Shown: in pieces, positions 32,827-39,596 of the stretch
Position numbering within the stretch: position 1 is the first letter of the stretch
Layout: each line of letters opens with the position of its first letter
NCBI RefSeq assembly: GCF_001428665.1
Contig: NZ_LMIJ01000014.1
Coordinates: forward strand, 223,922-263,517
Source: Acidovorax sp. Root219
Lineage (GTDB): Bacteria > Pseudomonadota > Gammaproteobacteria > Burkholderiales > Burkholderiaceae_C
Direction of reading: 5' to 3'
DNA: 39,596 bases
Position numbers and translations under genes: made by a program
Notes under the pieces: generated by a model
What the model was told of the DNA's origin: nothing
Databases searched by the model: none
The model's input: the letters and a program-made list of their open reading frames with translations, nothing else

Positions 32827-33743
32827 CCGCAGACCAAGGGATTGCCCTGGTGGCCGGCATCGTGGGCGGGGCCCTGCGCGTGGGTGTGCCCTTCCTGTTC
32901 GTGAGCCTGGGCGAGTGCCTGACCGAGAAGTCGGGCCGCATCAACCTCGGGCTGGAGGGGGTGCTGGTGCTCTCGGCCATGACCGCCTTCGGCGGCGCCT
33001 ACCTGACCGGCTCACCCTGGCTGGGCGTGTTGGCAGGGGCCACGGCAGGTGCCCTGCTGGCCACGCTGCACGGCGTGCTGTGCTCGCTGCCGCGGGTGAA
33101 CGACGTGGCCACCGGCATTGCGCTGATGCTGCTGGGCACGGGACTGGCTTTCTACCTGGGCAAGCCGCTGATCCAGCCGCAGGCACCGCAGATCCCGGCG
33201 CTGGCGCTGGGCGGCTGGAGCGATTCGCCGGTCGTGCAGTCGGCCCTGCAGGTCAACGCCCTGCTGCCGCTGGGCATCGTGCTGGCCGTGGCCCTCTGGT
33301 GGGCCTTTGCGCGCACCCGCTGGGGCCTGCTGGTGCGGCTGGCGGGCGACTCGGCCAACGCCACGCGCGCGCTCGGCTATTCGGTGCCCGGCATCCGCAT
33401 CGCGGCCACGGCGGCGGGCGGCTTCATCGCCGGGCTGGGCGGGGCCTCGCTCACCCTGTTCTACCCCGGCAGCTGGAACGAGGGCATCTCCAGCGGCCAG
33501 GGCCTGATCGCCGTGGCGCTGGTGATCTTTGCACGCTGGAGCCCCTTGCGCTGCATGGTGGCTGCCATGCTTTTCGGCGGGGCCGGCGCCATCGGCCCGG
33601 CGCTGCAGTCGGTGGGTGTGGGCTGGGGCTACCACCTGTTCAACACCGTGCCCTATGTGCTGACCCTGCTGATCCTGGTGCTGACCTGCAAGCCCGGCAG
33701 CGTGGCCGCTGGCAGCCCGGGCGAACTCTCTTCCAGCAAATAA
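32823..33743 (+). CDS. BMP-type ABC importer, permease 2
   Basis: 306-residue second permease of the same importer. The family opening GALRVGVPFLFVSLGECLTEKSGRINLGLEGVL is unmistakable. The coupling loop LVRLAGDSANATRALGYSVPG and the helix-rich GFIAGLGGASLTLFYPGSWNEGISSGQG follow. The start ATG at 32823 overlaps the stop of permease 1, and the frame upstream of it is a shadow. The gene is followed after 21 bases by biuH, so an enzyme is inserted between the importer's permeases and its ATPase. Confidence 0.92.
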   Translation: MTADQGIALVAGIVGGALRVGVPFLFVSLGECLTEKSGRINLGLEGVLVLSAMTAFGGAYLTGSPWLGVLAGATAGALLATLHGVLCSLPRVNDVATGIALMLLGTGLAFYLGKPLIQPQAPQIPALALGGWSDSPVVQSALQVNALLPLGIVLAVALWWAFARTRWGLLVRLAGDSANATRALGYSVPGIRIAATAAGGFIAGLGGASLTLFYPGSWNEGISSGQGLIAVALVIFARWSPLRCMVAAMLFGGAGAIGPALQSVGVGWGYHLFNTVPYVLTLLILVLTCKPGSVAAGSPGELSSSK

Positions 33744-33764
33744 CCCTCCGAAGGAACCGCCCTC

Positions 33765-34466
33765 GTGACCACCCCAACCACCCGCCATGTCCAGGCCAAC
33801 CCCTATGCCTGGCCCTACAACGGCGACCTGCGCCCGGACAACACCGCGCTGATCGTGATCGACATGCAGACCGACTTCTGCGGCATCGGCGGCTATGTGG
33901 ACGTGATGGGCTACGACATCGCCTTGACGCGCGCGCCCATCGCGCCGCTGCAGCGCCTGCTGCCGGCCCTGCGGGCGCAGGGCTACCGCGTCATCCACAC
34001 CCGCGAGGGGCACCGGCCTGATCTCGCCGACCTGCCGGCCAACAAGCGCTGGCGCTCGCGCCAGATCGGCAAGAACAGCCTGGGCATCGGCGACACCGGG
34101 CCGTGCGGGCGCATCCTGGTGCGCGGCGAGCCCGGCTGGGAGCTAGTCCCGGAACTGGCGCCGCTGCCCGGCGAGGTGGTGATCGACAAGCCCGGCAAGG
34201 GCTCGTTCTACGCCACCGACCTGGACATGGTGCTCGGCCTGGCAGGCGTGCAGAACCTGGTCCTCGCTGGCATCACCACCGACGTCTGCGTGCACACCAC
34301 GATGCGCGAAGCCAACGACCGCGGCTACGAATGCCTGCTGCTGTCCGACTGCACGGCCGCCACCGACCCGGCCAACCACCAGGCCGCATTGAACATGGTG
34401 ACCATGCAGGGCGGCGTGTTCGGTGCACATGCCCCCTCCAGCGCGCTGCTTGCCGCATTGGCTTGA
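33765..34466 (+). CDS. biuH: Biuret hydrolase (isochorismatase-like cysteine hydrolase)
   Basis: 233-residue cysteine hydrolase converting biuret to allophanate and ammonia. The triad Asp33 (VIDMQTDF), Lys142 (IDKPGKGSF) and Cys175 ([24 protein letters not shown]) is complete. From memory, the N-terminal [17 protein letters not shown] and the stretch [21 protein letters not shown] closely match the characterised BiuH of Rhizobium leguminosarum. It starts with GTG, supported by a GAAGGAA ribosome site. Its product is the substrate of AtzF, the first gene of the operon. The other isochorismatase-like gene further down shares this triad but is clearly divergent, so the two are not a recent duplication. 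Confidence 0.88.
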   Translation: MTTPTTRHVQANPYAWPYNGDLRPDNTALIVIDMQTDFCGIGGYVDVMGYDIALTRAPIAPLQRLLPALRAQGYRVIHTREGHRPDLADLPANKRWRSRQIGKNSLGIGDTGPCGRILVRGEPGWELVPELAPLPGEVVIDKPGKGSFYATDLDMVLGLAGVQNLVLAGITTDVCVHTTMREANDRGYECLLLSDCTAATDPANHQAALNMVTMQGGVFGAHAPSSALLAALA

Positions 34467-34483
34467 AGGAAAAGGAAGCTCCC

Positions 34484-36100
34484 ATGCCCGAACAACCCAT
34501 AGGCGCCCTGCCCACAGGCACCGGTGCATTGGCGCTGGAGACCTGGAACCTGACCAAGCGCTTTGGCAGCTTCACCGCCATGGACCGTGTGAGCATGCGC
34601 GTGGAGCCCGGCAGCGTGCACGCCTTGCTGGGCGAGAACGGCGCGGGCAAGAGCACGCTGGTCAAGTGCGTGGCGGGCTTCCAGAGGGCCGAGGAAGGCG
34701 CCATCCTGCTGGACGGGCGCGAACAGGCCATCGCCAACCCCATCGTCGCGCGCGGCCTGGGCATCGGCATGGTCTACCAGCACTTCACGCTGGCCCCGGG
34801 CATGACGGTGGCCGAGAACCTGCTGCTGGCCGGCGGCCAGACCCCCGCACTGATCGACTGGCGCGCCAAGCGCGCCGAACTGCAGGCCTTCCTGGCCACC
34901 ACGCCCTTCCAGCTGGACCTGGACGCACGCCCCTCGGAGCTGGCCGCCGGCGAAAAGCAGAAGCTCGAGCTGCTCAAGCAGCTGTACCTGCGCCCGCGCC
35001 TGTTGATCCTGGACGAACCCACCTCGGTGCTGACCCCGCAGGAGGCCGACGAGGTGCTGGGCCATGTGCGCGCCTTTGCGCGCAGCGGCCAGTGCAGCGT
35101 GGTCATCATCACCCACAAGTTCCGCGAGGTGATGGCCTATGCCGACGCGGTGACCGTGCTGCGCCGCGGCCAGGCCGTGCACCACGGCCGGGTGGCCGAC
35201 ACCGGCCCGCAGGCGCTGGCCCAGGCCATGATGGGAGACAGCGTCGCGCCGCCAGGCGCTCCCACGCAAAGGCGGGACGCTCCCGTACCAGGGGCGGCGT
35301 CGGCAGCGACTGAGCCCGTGCCGCCCGGCGAGGTGGCGCTGCAGGTGGAAGGCCTGCAGGCCCTGGGCGACCGTGGCACGCTGGCCGTGCATGGCCTCGC
35401 GCTGTCGGTGCGCAAGGGCGAGGTGCTGGGCGTGGCCGGCGTCTCGGGCAACGGCCAGCGCGAACTGGTCGAGGCGCTGGTGGGCCAGCGCCCGCGCCTG
35501 GCGGGCCGGGTGCGGGTGCTGGGCCGGGACTACACGGCCACCCGCGCACAGAACCGTGAGCTCAAGGTGCGCAGCCTGCCTGAGGAGCCGCTGCGCAATG
35601 CCTGCGTGGGCGACCTCTCGGTGGCCGAGAACATGGCCCTGCGCGATTTCGACCAGCCGCCGCTGTCCCGGGGCGGCGTGCTGCGTTTTTCGGCCTGGCG
35701 CAGCCGGGCGCGCGAGTGGATCGCAGGCTACGGCGTCAAGACCCAGGGCGAGGGCGCCCCCATCCGCAGCCTGTCGGGCGGCAACGTGCAGCGCGCGGTG
35801 CTGGCGCGCGAGCTGGCGGGCGAGATCAATGTGCTGATCGCCGCGAACCCGGTGTTCGGCCTGGACTTTGCGGCCGTGGCCGAGATCCACAGCCGCATCC
35901 TCGGCGTACGCGAGCGCGGCGGCGCCGTGCTGCTCATCAGCGAAGACCTGGACGAATTGCTGGAGCTGGCGGACCGCATCGTCGTCATGAGCGAAGGCCG
36001 CATCGTCCACGAAACACCGGCCGCCACCGCCGAGCGCCATGTGCTGGGCGCCTACATGGGCGGCGGGCACGATCACACACCCTACCAGGAAGCGGCATGA
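34484..36100 (+). CDS. BMP-type ABC importer, double-domain ATPase
   Basis: 538-residue ATPase with two nucleotide-binding domains, as in RbsA and nucleoside importers. Domain 1 (about 18-250) has Walker [11 protein letters not shown]-loop [18 protein letters not shown], a signature degenerate to [15 protein letters not shown], Walker [16 protein letters not shown] and a switch His in IITHKFREV. Domain 2 (about 285-520) has the degenerate Walker [11 protein letters not shown], with no GKS/T, and signature [15 protein letters not shown], as usual in this family. An Ala/Pro linker joins them. It begins 17 bases after biuH, and its stop overlaps the next hydrolase by 4 bases. Confidence 0.93.
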   Translation: MPEQPIGALPTGTGALALETWNLTKRFGSFTAMDRVSMRVEPGSVHALLGENGAGKSTLVKCVAGFQRAEEGAILLDGREQAIANPIVARGLGIGMVYQHFTLAPGMTVAENLLLAGGQTPALIDWRAKRAELQAFLATTPFQLDLDARPSELAAGEKQKLELLKQLYLRPRLLILDEPTSVLTPQEADEVLGHVRAFARSGQCSVVIITHKFREVMAYADAVTVLRRGQAVHHGRVADTGPQALAQAMMGDSVAPPGAPTQRRDAPVPGAASAATEPVPPGEVALQVEGLQALGDRGTLAVHGLALSVRKGEVLGVAGVSGNGQRELVEALVGQRPRLAGRVRVLGRDYTATRAQNRELKVRSLPEEPLRNACVGDLSVAENMALRDFDQPPLSRGGVLRFSAWRSRAREWIAGYGVKTQGEGAPIRSLSGGNVQRAVLARELAGEINVLIAANPVFGLDFAAVAEIHSRILGVRERGGAVLLISEDLDELLELADRIVVMSEGRIVHETPAATAERHVLGAYMGGGHDHTPYQEAA

Positions 36101-36783
36101 GCCTGACGACCATCCACGCCAACCCTTTCGCCTTTCGCTTCGCGCTGGCGCACACCGCGCTGGTGATCATCGACATGCAACGCGACTTCATCGAACCCGG
36201 CGGCTTTGGCGAGACCCTGGGCAACGATGTGTCGCTGCTCGAAGCCATTGTGCCGGCATGCCAGGCCGTGCTGCAGGCTTGGCGCACCGCAGGCGGCCTG
36301 GTGGTGCACACGCGCGAATCGCACCGGCCGGACCTCTCCGACTGCCCACCCGCCAAGCGCCTGCGCGGCAACCCGCAGCTGCGCATCGGCGACGCGGGGC
36401 CTATGGGCCGCATCCTGGTAGCGGGCGAGCCAGGCAACCAGATCATCCCCGCGCTGGCCCCGGTCGATGGCGAGATCGTGGTCGACAAGCCCGGCAAGGG
36501 CATGTTCTACGCCACGGGGCTGCACGAAACGCTGCAGGCGCGCGGCATCACCCACCTCGTCTTCATGGGCGTGACCACCGAGGTCTGCGTGCAGACCAGC
36601 ATGCGCGAGGCCAATGACCGCGGCTATGATGGCCTGCTGCTCGAAGACTGCACCGAGAGCTATTTCCCCCATTTCAAGGCAGCCGCCATCGAGATGCTGC
36701 GCGCCCAGGGCGCCATCGTCGGGTGGACCGCGCCATCGGCCGCGCTGCTGTCGGCATTGGCCGACGCGGTACTGGCCCCGTAG
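36097..36783 (+). CDS. Second isochorismatase-like hydrolase, candidate triuret hydrolase
   Basis: 228-residue cysteine hydrolase of the isochorismatase superfamily with a full triad: Asp26 (IIDMQRDF), Lys131 (VDKPGKGMF) and Cys164 ([33 protein letters not shown]). It lacks BiuH's WPYNG opening and the KRWRS loop. Triuret hydrolase (TrtA), which makes 1-carboxybiuret from triuret, belongs to this superfamily and acts together with BiuH. Since AtzEG is here to consume 1-carboxybiuret and AtzD is absent, TrtA is the most economical reading. A ureidoacrylate- or other carbamoyl-cleaving enzyme is possible. The ATG at 36097 overlaps the ATPase stop and has an AGGAAG ribosome site. Triuret specificity is inference. 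Confidence 0.78.
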   Translation: MSLTTIHANPFAFRFALAHTALVIIDMQRDFIEPGGFGETLGNDVSLLEAIVPACQAVLQAWRTAGGLVVHTRESHRPDLSDCPPAKRLRGNPQLRIGDAGPMGRILVAGEPGNQIIPALAPVDGEIVVDKPGKGMFYATGLHETLQARGITHLVFMGVTTEVCVQTSMREANDRGYDGLLLEDCTESYFPHFKAAAIEMLRAQGAIVGWTAPSAALLSALADAVLAP

Positions 36784-36799
36784 TTGCTAAAGTCGTTTT

Positions 36800-37543
36800 G
36801 TGCAGACCCCTCTCCCCGCCTCCCCTCCTTCCAAACCCAAGCCGGTGCGCAGCTCGCGCGCCGACGATGTGTACGCCCAGCTCAAGCGCGACGTGGGCGA
36901 GTTCAAGCTGGTGCCGGGCGACCGCTTCACCGAGAACGAGATCTGCGAACGCCTGGGCGTCTCGCGCACGCCCGTGCGCCAGGCACTGGTGCGGCTGCAG
37001 CAGGAGGGGTACGTGGAGGTGCTGTTTCGCAGCGGCTGGCGCGTGCTGCCCTTCGACTTCGACCAGTTCGAGCAGCTCTACGACCTGCGCATGGTGCTGG
37101 AGACCACCGCCGTGCACCGCCTGTGCGACGAAGGCACAGGGGCGCTCAAGTCCATCCAGGTCGACCACCGGTTGCTCGACGAGCTCAACAACATCTGGCT
37201 GGTGCCACCGGAGCAGCGCAGCACCGACACCCTGCAGGTGGCGGCCTGGGACGAGGCCTTCCACTGCGCCCTGGTGCGCGCCGCCGGCAATGCCGAGATG
37301 ACGCGCGTGCACCGCGACGTGACCGAGCGCATCCGCATCATCCGCCGGCTCGACTTCACGCAGCAGGCGCGCATCGATGCCACCTACGACGAGCACGCCA
37401 CCATCCTCAAGGCCATCCGCGCCCACCGCGGCGACCAAGCCGCCATGCTGCTGCGCGCCCACATCCAGACCAGCCAGGCCGAGGTGCGCAAGATCACACT
37501 GCACCAGGTGCACATGGCGCGTTTGGGTCCCAGTGCAGGGTAA
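36800..37543 (+). CDS. GntR family regulator, FCD type
   Basis: 247-residue transcription factor. A winged helix-turn-helix lies at about 20-86 (ADDVYAQLKRDVGEFKLVPGDRFTENEICERLGVSRTPVRQAL, the GntR signature). An all-helical FCD ligand domain follows at about 90-230 (FEQLYDLRMVLETTAVHRL, DEAFHCALVRAAGN, TYDEHATILKAIRAHRGDQA), whose Asp/His residues usually bind a metal and a small carboxylate. The start is a GTG at 36800, 16 bases after the hydrolase; there is no ATG near and the ribosome site is weak. It closes the operon and probably senses a pathway intermediate such as allophanate. The inverted repeats before atzF are its likely target. Confidence 0.88.
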   Translation: MQTPLPASPPSKPKPVRSSRADDVYAQLKRDVGEFKLVPGDRFTENEICERLGVSRTPVRQALVRLQQEGYVEVLFRSGWRVLPFDFDQFEQLYDLRMVLETTAVHRLCDEGTGALKSIQVDHRLLDELNNIWLVPPEQRSTDTLQVAAWDEAFHCALVRAAGNAEMTRVHRDVTERIRIIRRLDFTQQARIDATYDEHATILKAIRAHRGDQAAMLLRAHIQTSQAEVRKITLHQVHMARLGPSAG

Positions 37544-37612
37544 GTGACACAATCTCCGGGCGTGGGGGATCGCAGCATCCGCCGCTCCCCTCGCCACAGA
37601 AGGAGTTCTGCC

Positions 37613-38482
37613 TTGCCTCTCACCAGCACCCTTGCGCGGCGTCCGTCGCGCATCCACCTGGCGCAGCTGCTGTGTGCTGCCGCCCTGAGTGGCTGTGCAC
37701 TCACGGCTCCCAGCAGCCCCCAATCCACCACTGCGTCCCCCGCCCTTTCGGCAGAAGCCATCCGGGCACTGGCGCCGGACGGGACGCTGCGGGCCTCAAT
37801 CAACCTGGGCAACCCGGTGCTCGCCTCGCGCGATGCGGCAACGGGTGCGCTCAAGGGCGTATCCGTCGATCTGGCGCAGGAGCTCGGGCGGCAACTCGGT
37901 GTTCCGGTGGAGCTCAAGGCCGTGGATGCGGCCGGCAAGTCGGTGGAGGTGGTGCGTGCGGGTGCGGCCGACGTCGGCTTCTTCGCCATCGACCCGGTGC
38001 GCGGTGAAGGCGTGTCGTTCACTGCGGCCTATGTGGTGATCGAGGGTGCCTACCTGGTGCGCGCCGATTCGCCGCTGACGGCCAACGCCCAGGTCGACCG
38101 GCCCGGGACCACGGTGGTGGTCGGCAAGGGCAGTGCCTACGACCTGTTCCTCACCCGCGAGATCAAGCAGGCCACGCTGGTGCGGGCCCCGACCTCGCCC
38201 CAGGTGGTCGACGAATTCCTCTCGCGCAAGCTCGACGTTGCGGCGGGCGTGCGCCAGCAACTGGAGGCCGATGCCCAGCGCGTGCCCGGTGTGCGAGTGC
38301 TGCCCGGCCGCTTCATGGTGATCGAGCAGGCCATGGGCGTGCCGGCCAGCCGCCCGCCGCTGGCGCGGGCCACGCTGCATGCCTTTGTGGAACGCATGAA
38401 GGCGAGCGGCTTCGTCGCCACGGCGCTCAAGCGCCATGGCATCGAGGGCGCTGCCGTCGCCGATCCGGCCCCGCTTCGCTGA
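37613..38482 (+). CDS. Orphan family-3 solute-binding lipoprotein
   Basis: 289-residue exported protein of the SBP_bac_3 (polar amino acid binding) fold. A signal with lipobox LSGC places the lipidated Cys at residue 28. The mature part runs LAPDGTLRASINLGNPVLASRDAATGALKGVSVDLAQELGRQLGVPVELK, the classic opening of these proteins. No permease or ATPase gene accompanies it, so it either serves a distant importer or works as a sensor or binding domain alone. I start it at the TTG at 37613, which has an AAGGAG ribosome site 7 bases upstream. The frame is open to a GTG at 37544 without any such site. Ligand unknown; membership in the nitrogen operon, 69 bases downstream of the GntR gene, is uncertain. 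Confidence 0.85.
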   Translation: MPLTSTLARRPSRIHLAQLLCAAALSGCALTAPSSPQSTTASPALSAEAIRALAPDGTLRASINLGNPVLASRDAATGALKGVSVDLAQELGRQLGVPVELKAVDAAGKSVEVVRAGAADVGFFAIDPVRGEGVSFTAAYVVIEGAYLVRADSPLTANAQVDRPGTTVVVGKGSAYDLFLTREIKQATLVRAPTSPQVVDEFLSRKLDVAAGVRQQLEADAQRVPGVRVLPGRFMVIEQAMGVPASRPPLARATLHAFVERMKASGFVATALKRHGIEGAAVADPAPLR

Positions 38483-38512
38483 CCCCTTTCCATCCCACTG
38501 CAAGGAGATCCC

Positions 38513-39484
38513 ATGCGCCTGAAGTTCTCTGCCGCCGCCCTCTTCCTGGCCACCGCCTTGTCGGCCCAGGCCCAGACCGTGAAAGTGACGCCGCTGGGCG
38601 GCATCGACGGCGAACTGTGCCCGCAGGACCGGGCCCTGGTCTTCGAGGACCCCAACGGCACGCGCGTGCTGTACGACCCGGGCCGCACGGTGGCCGGCCC
38701 CAACGACCCGCGCCTGGGGAAGATCGACATCATCCTGGTGAGCCACATGCACGGCGACCACATCGGCAATGCGCACAACAAGGCGCCCAACTCCGGGACC
38801 TGTGCCAGCCCCGACATGTCCGTCTCGGCCCTGCCCAACTCCAGCGCAGTGAACATCGCGCTGGCCAAGAAGTCCAAAATTGTGACCGGCAGCGAGATGC
38901 CGCCCTTCTTCGCGGCCAAGCTCAAGGCCAATGGCGGTGACCCGGCCAACTCGATGCTGGCTCGCTTCGGCGGCAGTGTCACGGTGGGGGGCGTGCGCAT
39001 CGCCACGGTGACGGCCGTGCACAGCAACGGCGTTGACCCCGACTACATCGGCGGCCAGTTGGGCGATGCGATGAAGGCCGCGGGCATTGCCGGCGATGTC
39101 GGCCTGGCGACCGGCTATGTGCTGACCTTCAGCAACGGGCTGGTGGCCTACCTGTCGGGCGACACGGGCATCACCGCCGATCAGGAGCGCGTGGTGCGCG
39201 ATTACTACAAAGCGAAGCTGGCGGTGATGAACATCGGCGACGGCTTCAGCACCGGCCCTGCCGAGGCCGCCTACGTGATCAATGAGCTGGTCAAGCCAGC
39301 GTCCGTGATCGCCTCCCACGTCAACGAGGTCGGCACGGTGGACGGCGTGGTGCGGCCGGGCAGCAAGACCGAGGCCTTCATCAAGGCCTCGCGCGTCCCG
39401 GTCATCGTGCCGCTGTCTGGCCGAACCATGGAGTTCACGGCGGCCGGCAACTGCGCGGCGGGCTGCGGCAAGACGAGTAACTGA
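38513..39484 (+). CDS. Exported metallo-beta-lactamase-fold hydrolase
   Basis: 323-residue secreted hydrolase. A signal peptide (about 1-20, ending AQAQ) leads to a metallo-beta-lactamase fold with the metal motif SHMHGDH (His78, His80, Asp82, His83). Later motifs are TAVHSNG, LSGDTGITAD and ASHVNEVG, which would supply further metal ligands. The type resembles UlaG/lactonase-like MBL hydrolases rather than true beta-lactamases. Two Cys pairs (near residues 36 and 98, and 314 and 318) could form disulfides in the periplasm. An AAGGAG ribosome site supports the ATG at 38513, 30 bases after the binding lipoprotein. The substrate is unknown. A bidirectional terminator follows. Confidence 0.88.
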   Translation: MRLKFSAAALFLATALSAQAQTVKVTPLGGIDGELCPQDRALVFEDPNGTRVLYDPGRTVAGPNDPRLGKIDIILVSHMHGDHIGNAHNKAPNSGTCASPDMSVSALPNSSAVNIALAKKSKIVTGSEMPPFFAAKLKANGGDPANSMLARFGGSVTVGGVRIATVTAVHSNGVDPDYIGGQLGDAMKAAGIAGDVGLATGYVLTFSNGLVAYLSGDTGITADQERVVRDYYKAKLAVMNIGDGFSTGPAEAAYVINELVKPASVIASHVNEVGTVDGVVRPGSKTEAFIKASRVPVIVPLSGRTMEFTAAGNCAAGCGKTSN

Positions 39485-39496
39485 ACCGAAACGAAA

Positions 39497-39528
39497 AAAC
39501 CCTTGCAGACCGCAATCTGCAAGGGTTT
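39497..39528. terminator. Bidirectional rho-independent terminator
   Basis: A perfect 13-base stem, AAACCCTTGCAGA with TCTGCAAGGGTTT (39497-39509 with 39516-39528), encloses a 6-base loop. It ends in TTT on the plus strand and in a run of six Ts on the minus strand. It serves both the hydrolase gene and the converging tRNA gene, more strongly for the latter. Confidence 0.9.
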
Positions 39529-39533
39529 CGAAT

Positions 39534-39596
39534 TGGTGGGAGATGCAAGTTTCGAACTTGCGACCCCTGCAGTGTGAATGCAGTGCTCTACCCCTG
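39534..39596 (-). tRNA. tRNA-Val(CAC), 5' end cut by the window edge
   Basis: The minus strand reads a tRNA 3' portion: the end of the D arm (GGGTAGAGC), an anticodon stem CTGCA/TGCAG with loop TTCACAC (anticodon CAC, valine GUG), the variable loop, the T arm with GTTCGAA, the acceptor strand TCTCCC, discriminator A and an encoded CCA. About 13 bases at the 5' end lie outside the window. Confidence 0.88.

Noticed and set aside
1..39596. CRISPR arrays, insertion sequences, integrases, replication origins
   Set aside because: Reading both strands showed no regularly spaced repeats, transposase or recombinase motifs, or iteron/DnaA-box clusters.

Overview
This window looks like the chromosome of a GC-rich betaproteobacterium, most likely in the Comamonadaceae (Acidovorax-like). 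That is an inference from base composition, gene families and the AceE/AceF, FixJ-type and YqjD/YqjE-type neighbourhoods; no 16S gene is present. Genes are tightly packed, often with ATGA start/stop overlaps. I see no insertion sequence, integrase, phage structural gene or CRISPR array.

Region 1 (1-12051) is core metabolism. The minus strand carries aceE and the start of aceF (pyruvate dehydrogenase). Divergent from them is a PAS sensor kinase overlapping a FixJ-type regulator. folD, an M3 oligopeptidase (prlC/opdA type), a small exported DUF4124/glutaredoxin protein, rpiA (minus strand) and pyrD follow.

Region 2 (12236-20322) pairs a NarL-type regulator with a convergent hybrid sensor kinase. 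Only 44 bases from the kinase start, on the opposite strand, begins a 1859-residue gene. It joins a GMC/cholesterol-oxidase-like flavoprotein with a four-cysteine cluster, an alpha/beta hydrolase with a Cys at the nucleophile position, and a PhoD-like metallophosphatase. This is the most unusual single gene here.

Region 3 (20371-23686, minus strand) holds a three-gene membrane/stress set (YqjD/DUF883, YqjE, and a small YqjK-like protein), then an acetylpolyamine amidohydrolase overlapping a broken FAD-dependent oxidoreductase whose N-terminus carries two deletions.

Region 4 (23687-37543) is a 13-kb plus-strand nitrogen-scavenging operon. In order: allophanate hydrolase (atzF), a NitT/TauT-type ABC importer (three genes), atzG, atzE, atzH, a BMP/AtzT-type ABC importer (binding protein, two permeases, and later a double ATPase), a biuret hydrolase (biuH), a second isochorismatase-like hydrolase that could be triuret hydrolase (trtA), and a GntR/FCD regulator. 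A full-consensus sigma-54 promoter lies just upstream of atzF, with GntR-like inverted repeats between it and the start codon and an NtrC-like palindrome about 125 bases further up. Together the enzymes could take triuret and biuret through 1-carboxybiuret and allophanate to ammonia and CO2. No cyanuric acid hydrolase (atzD) is visible.

Region 5 (37613-39596) has an orphan solute-binding lipoprotein, an exported metallo-beta-lactamase-fold hydrolase, a bidirectional terminator and the 3' part of a tRNA-Val(CAC) gene on the minus strand.
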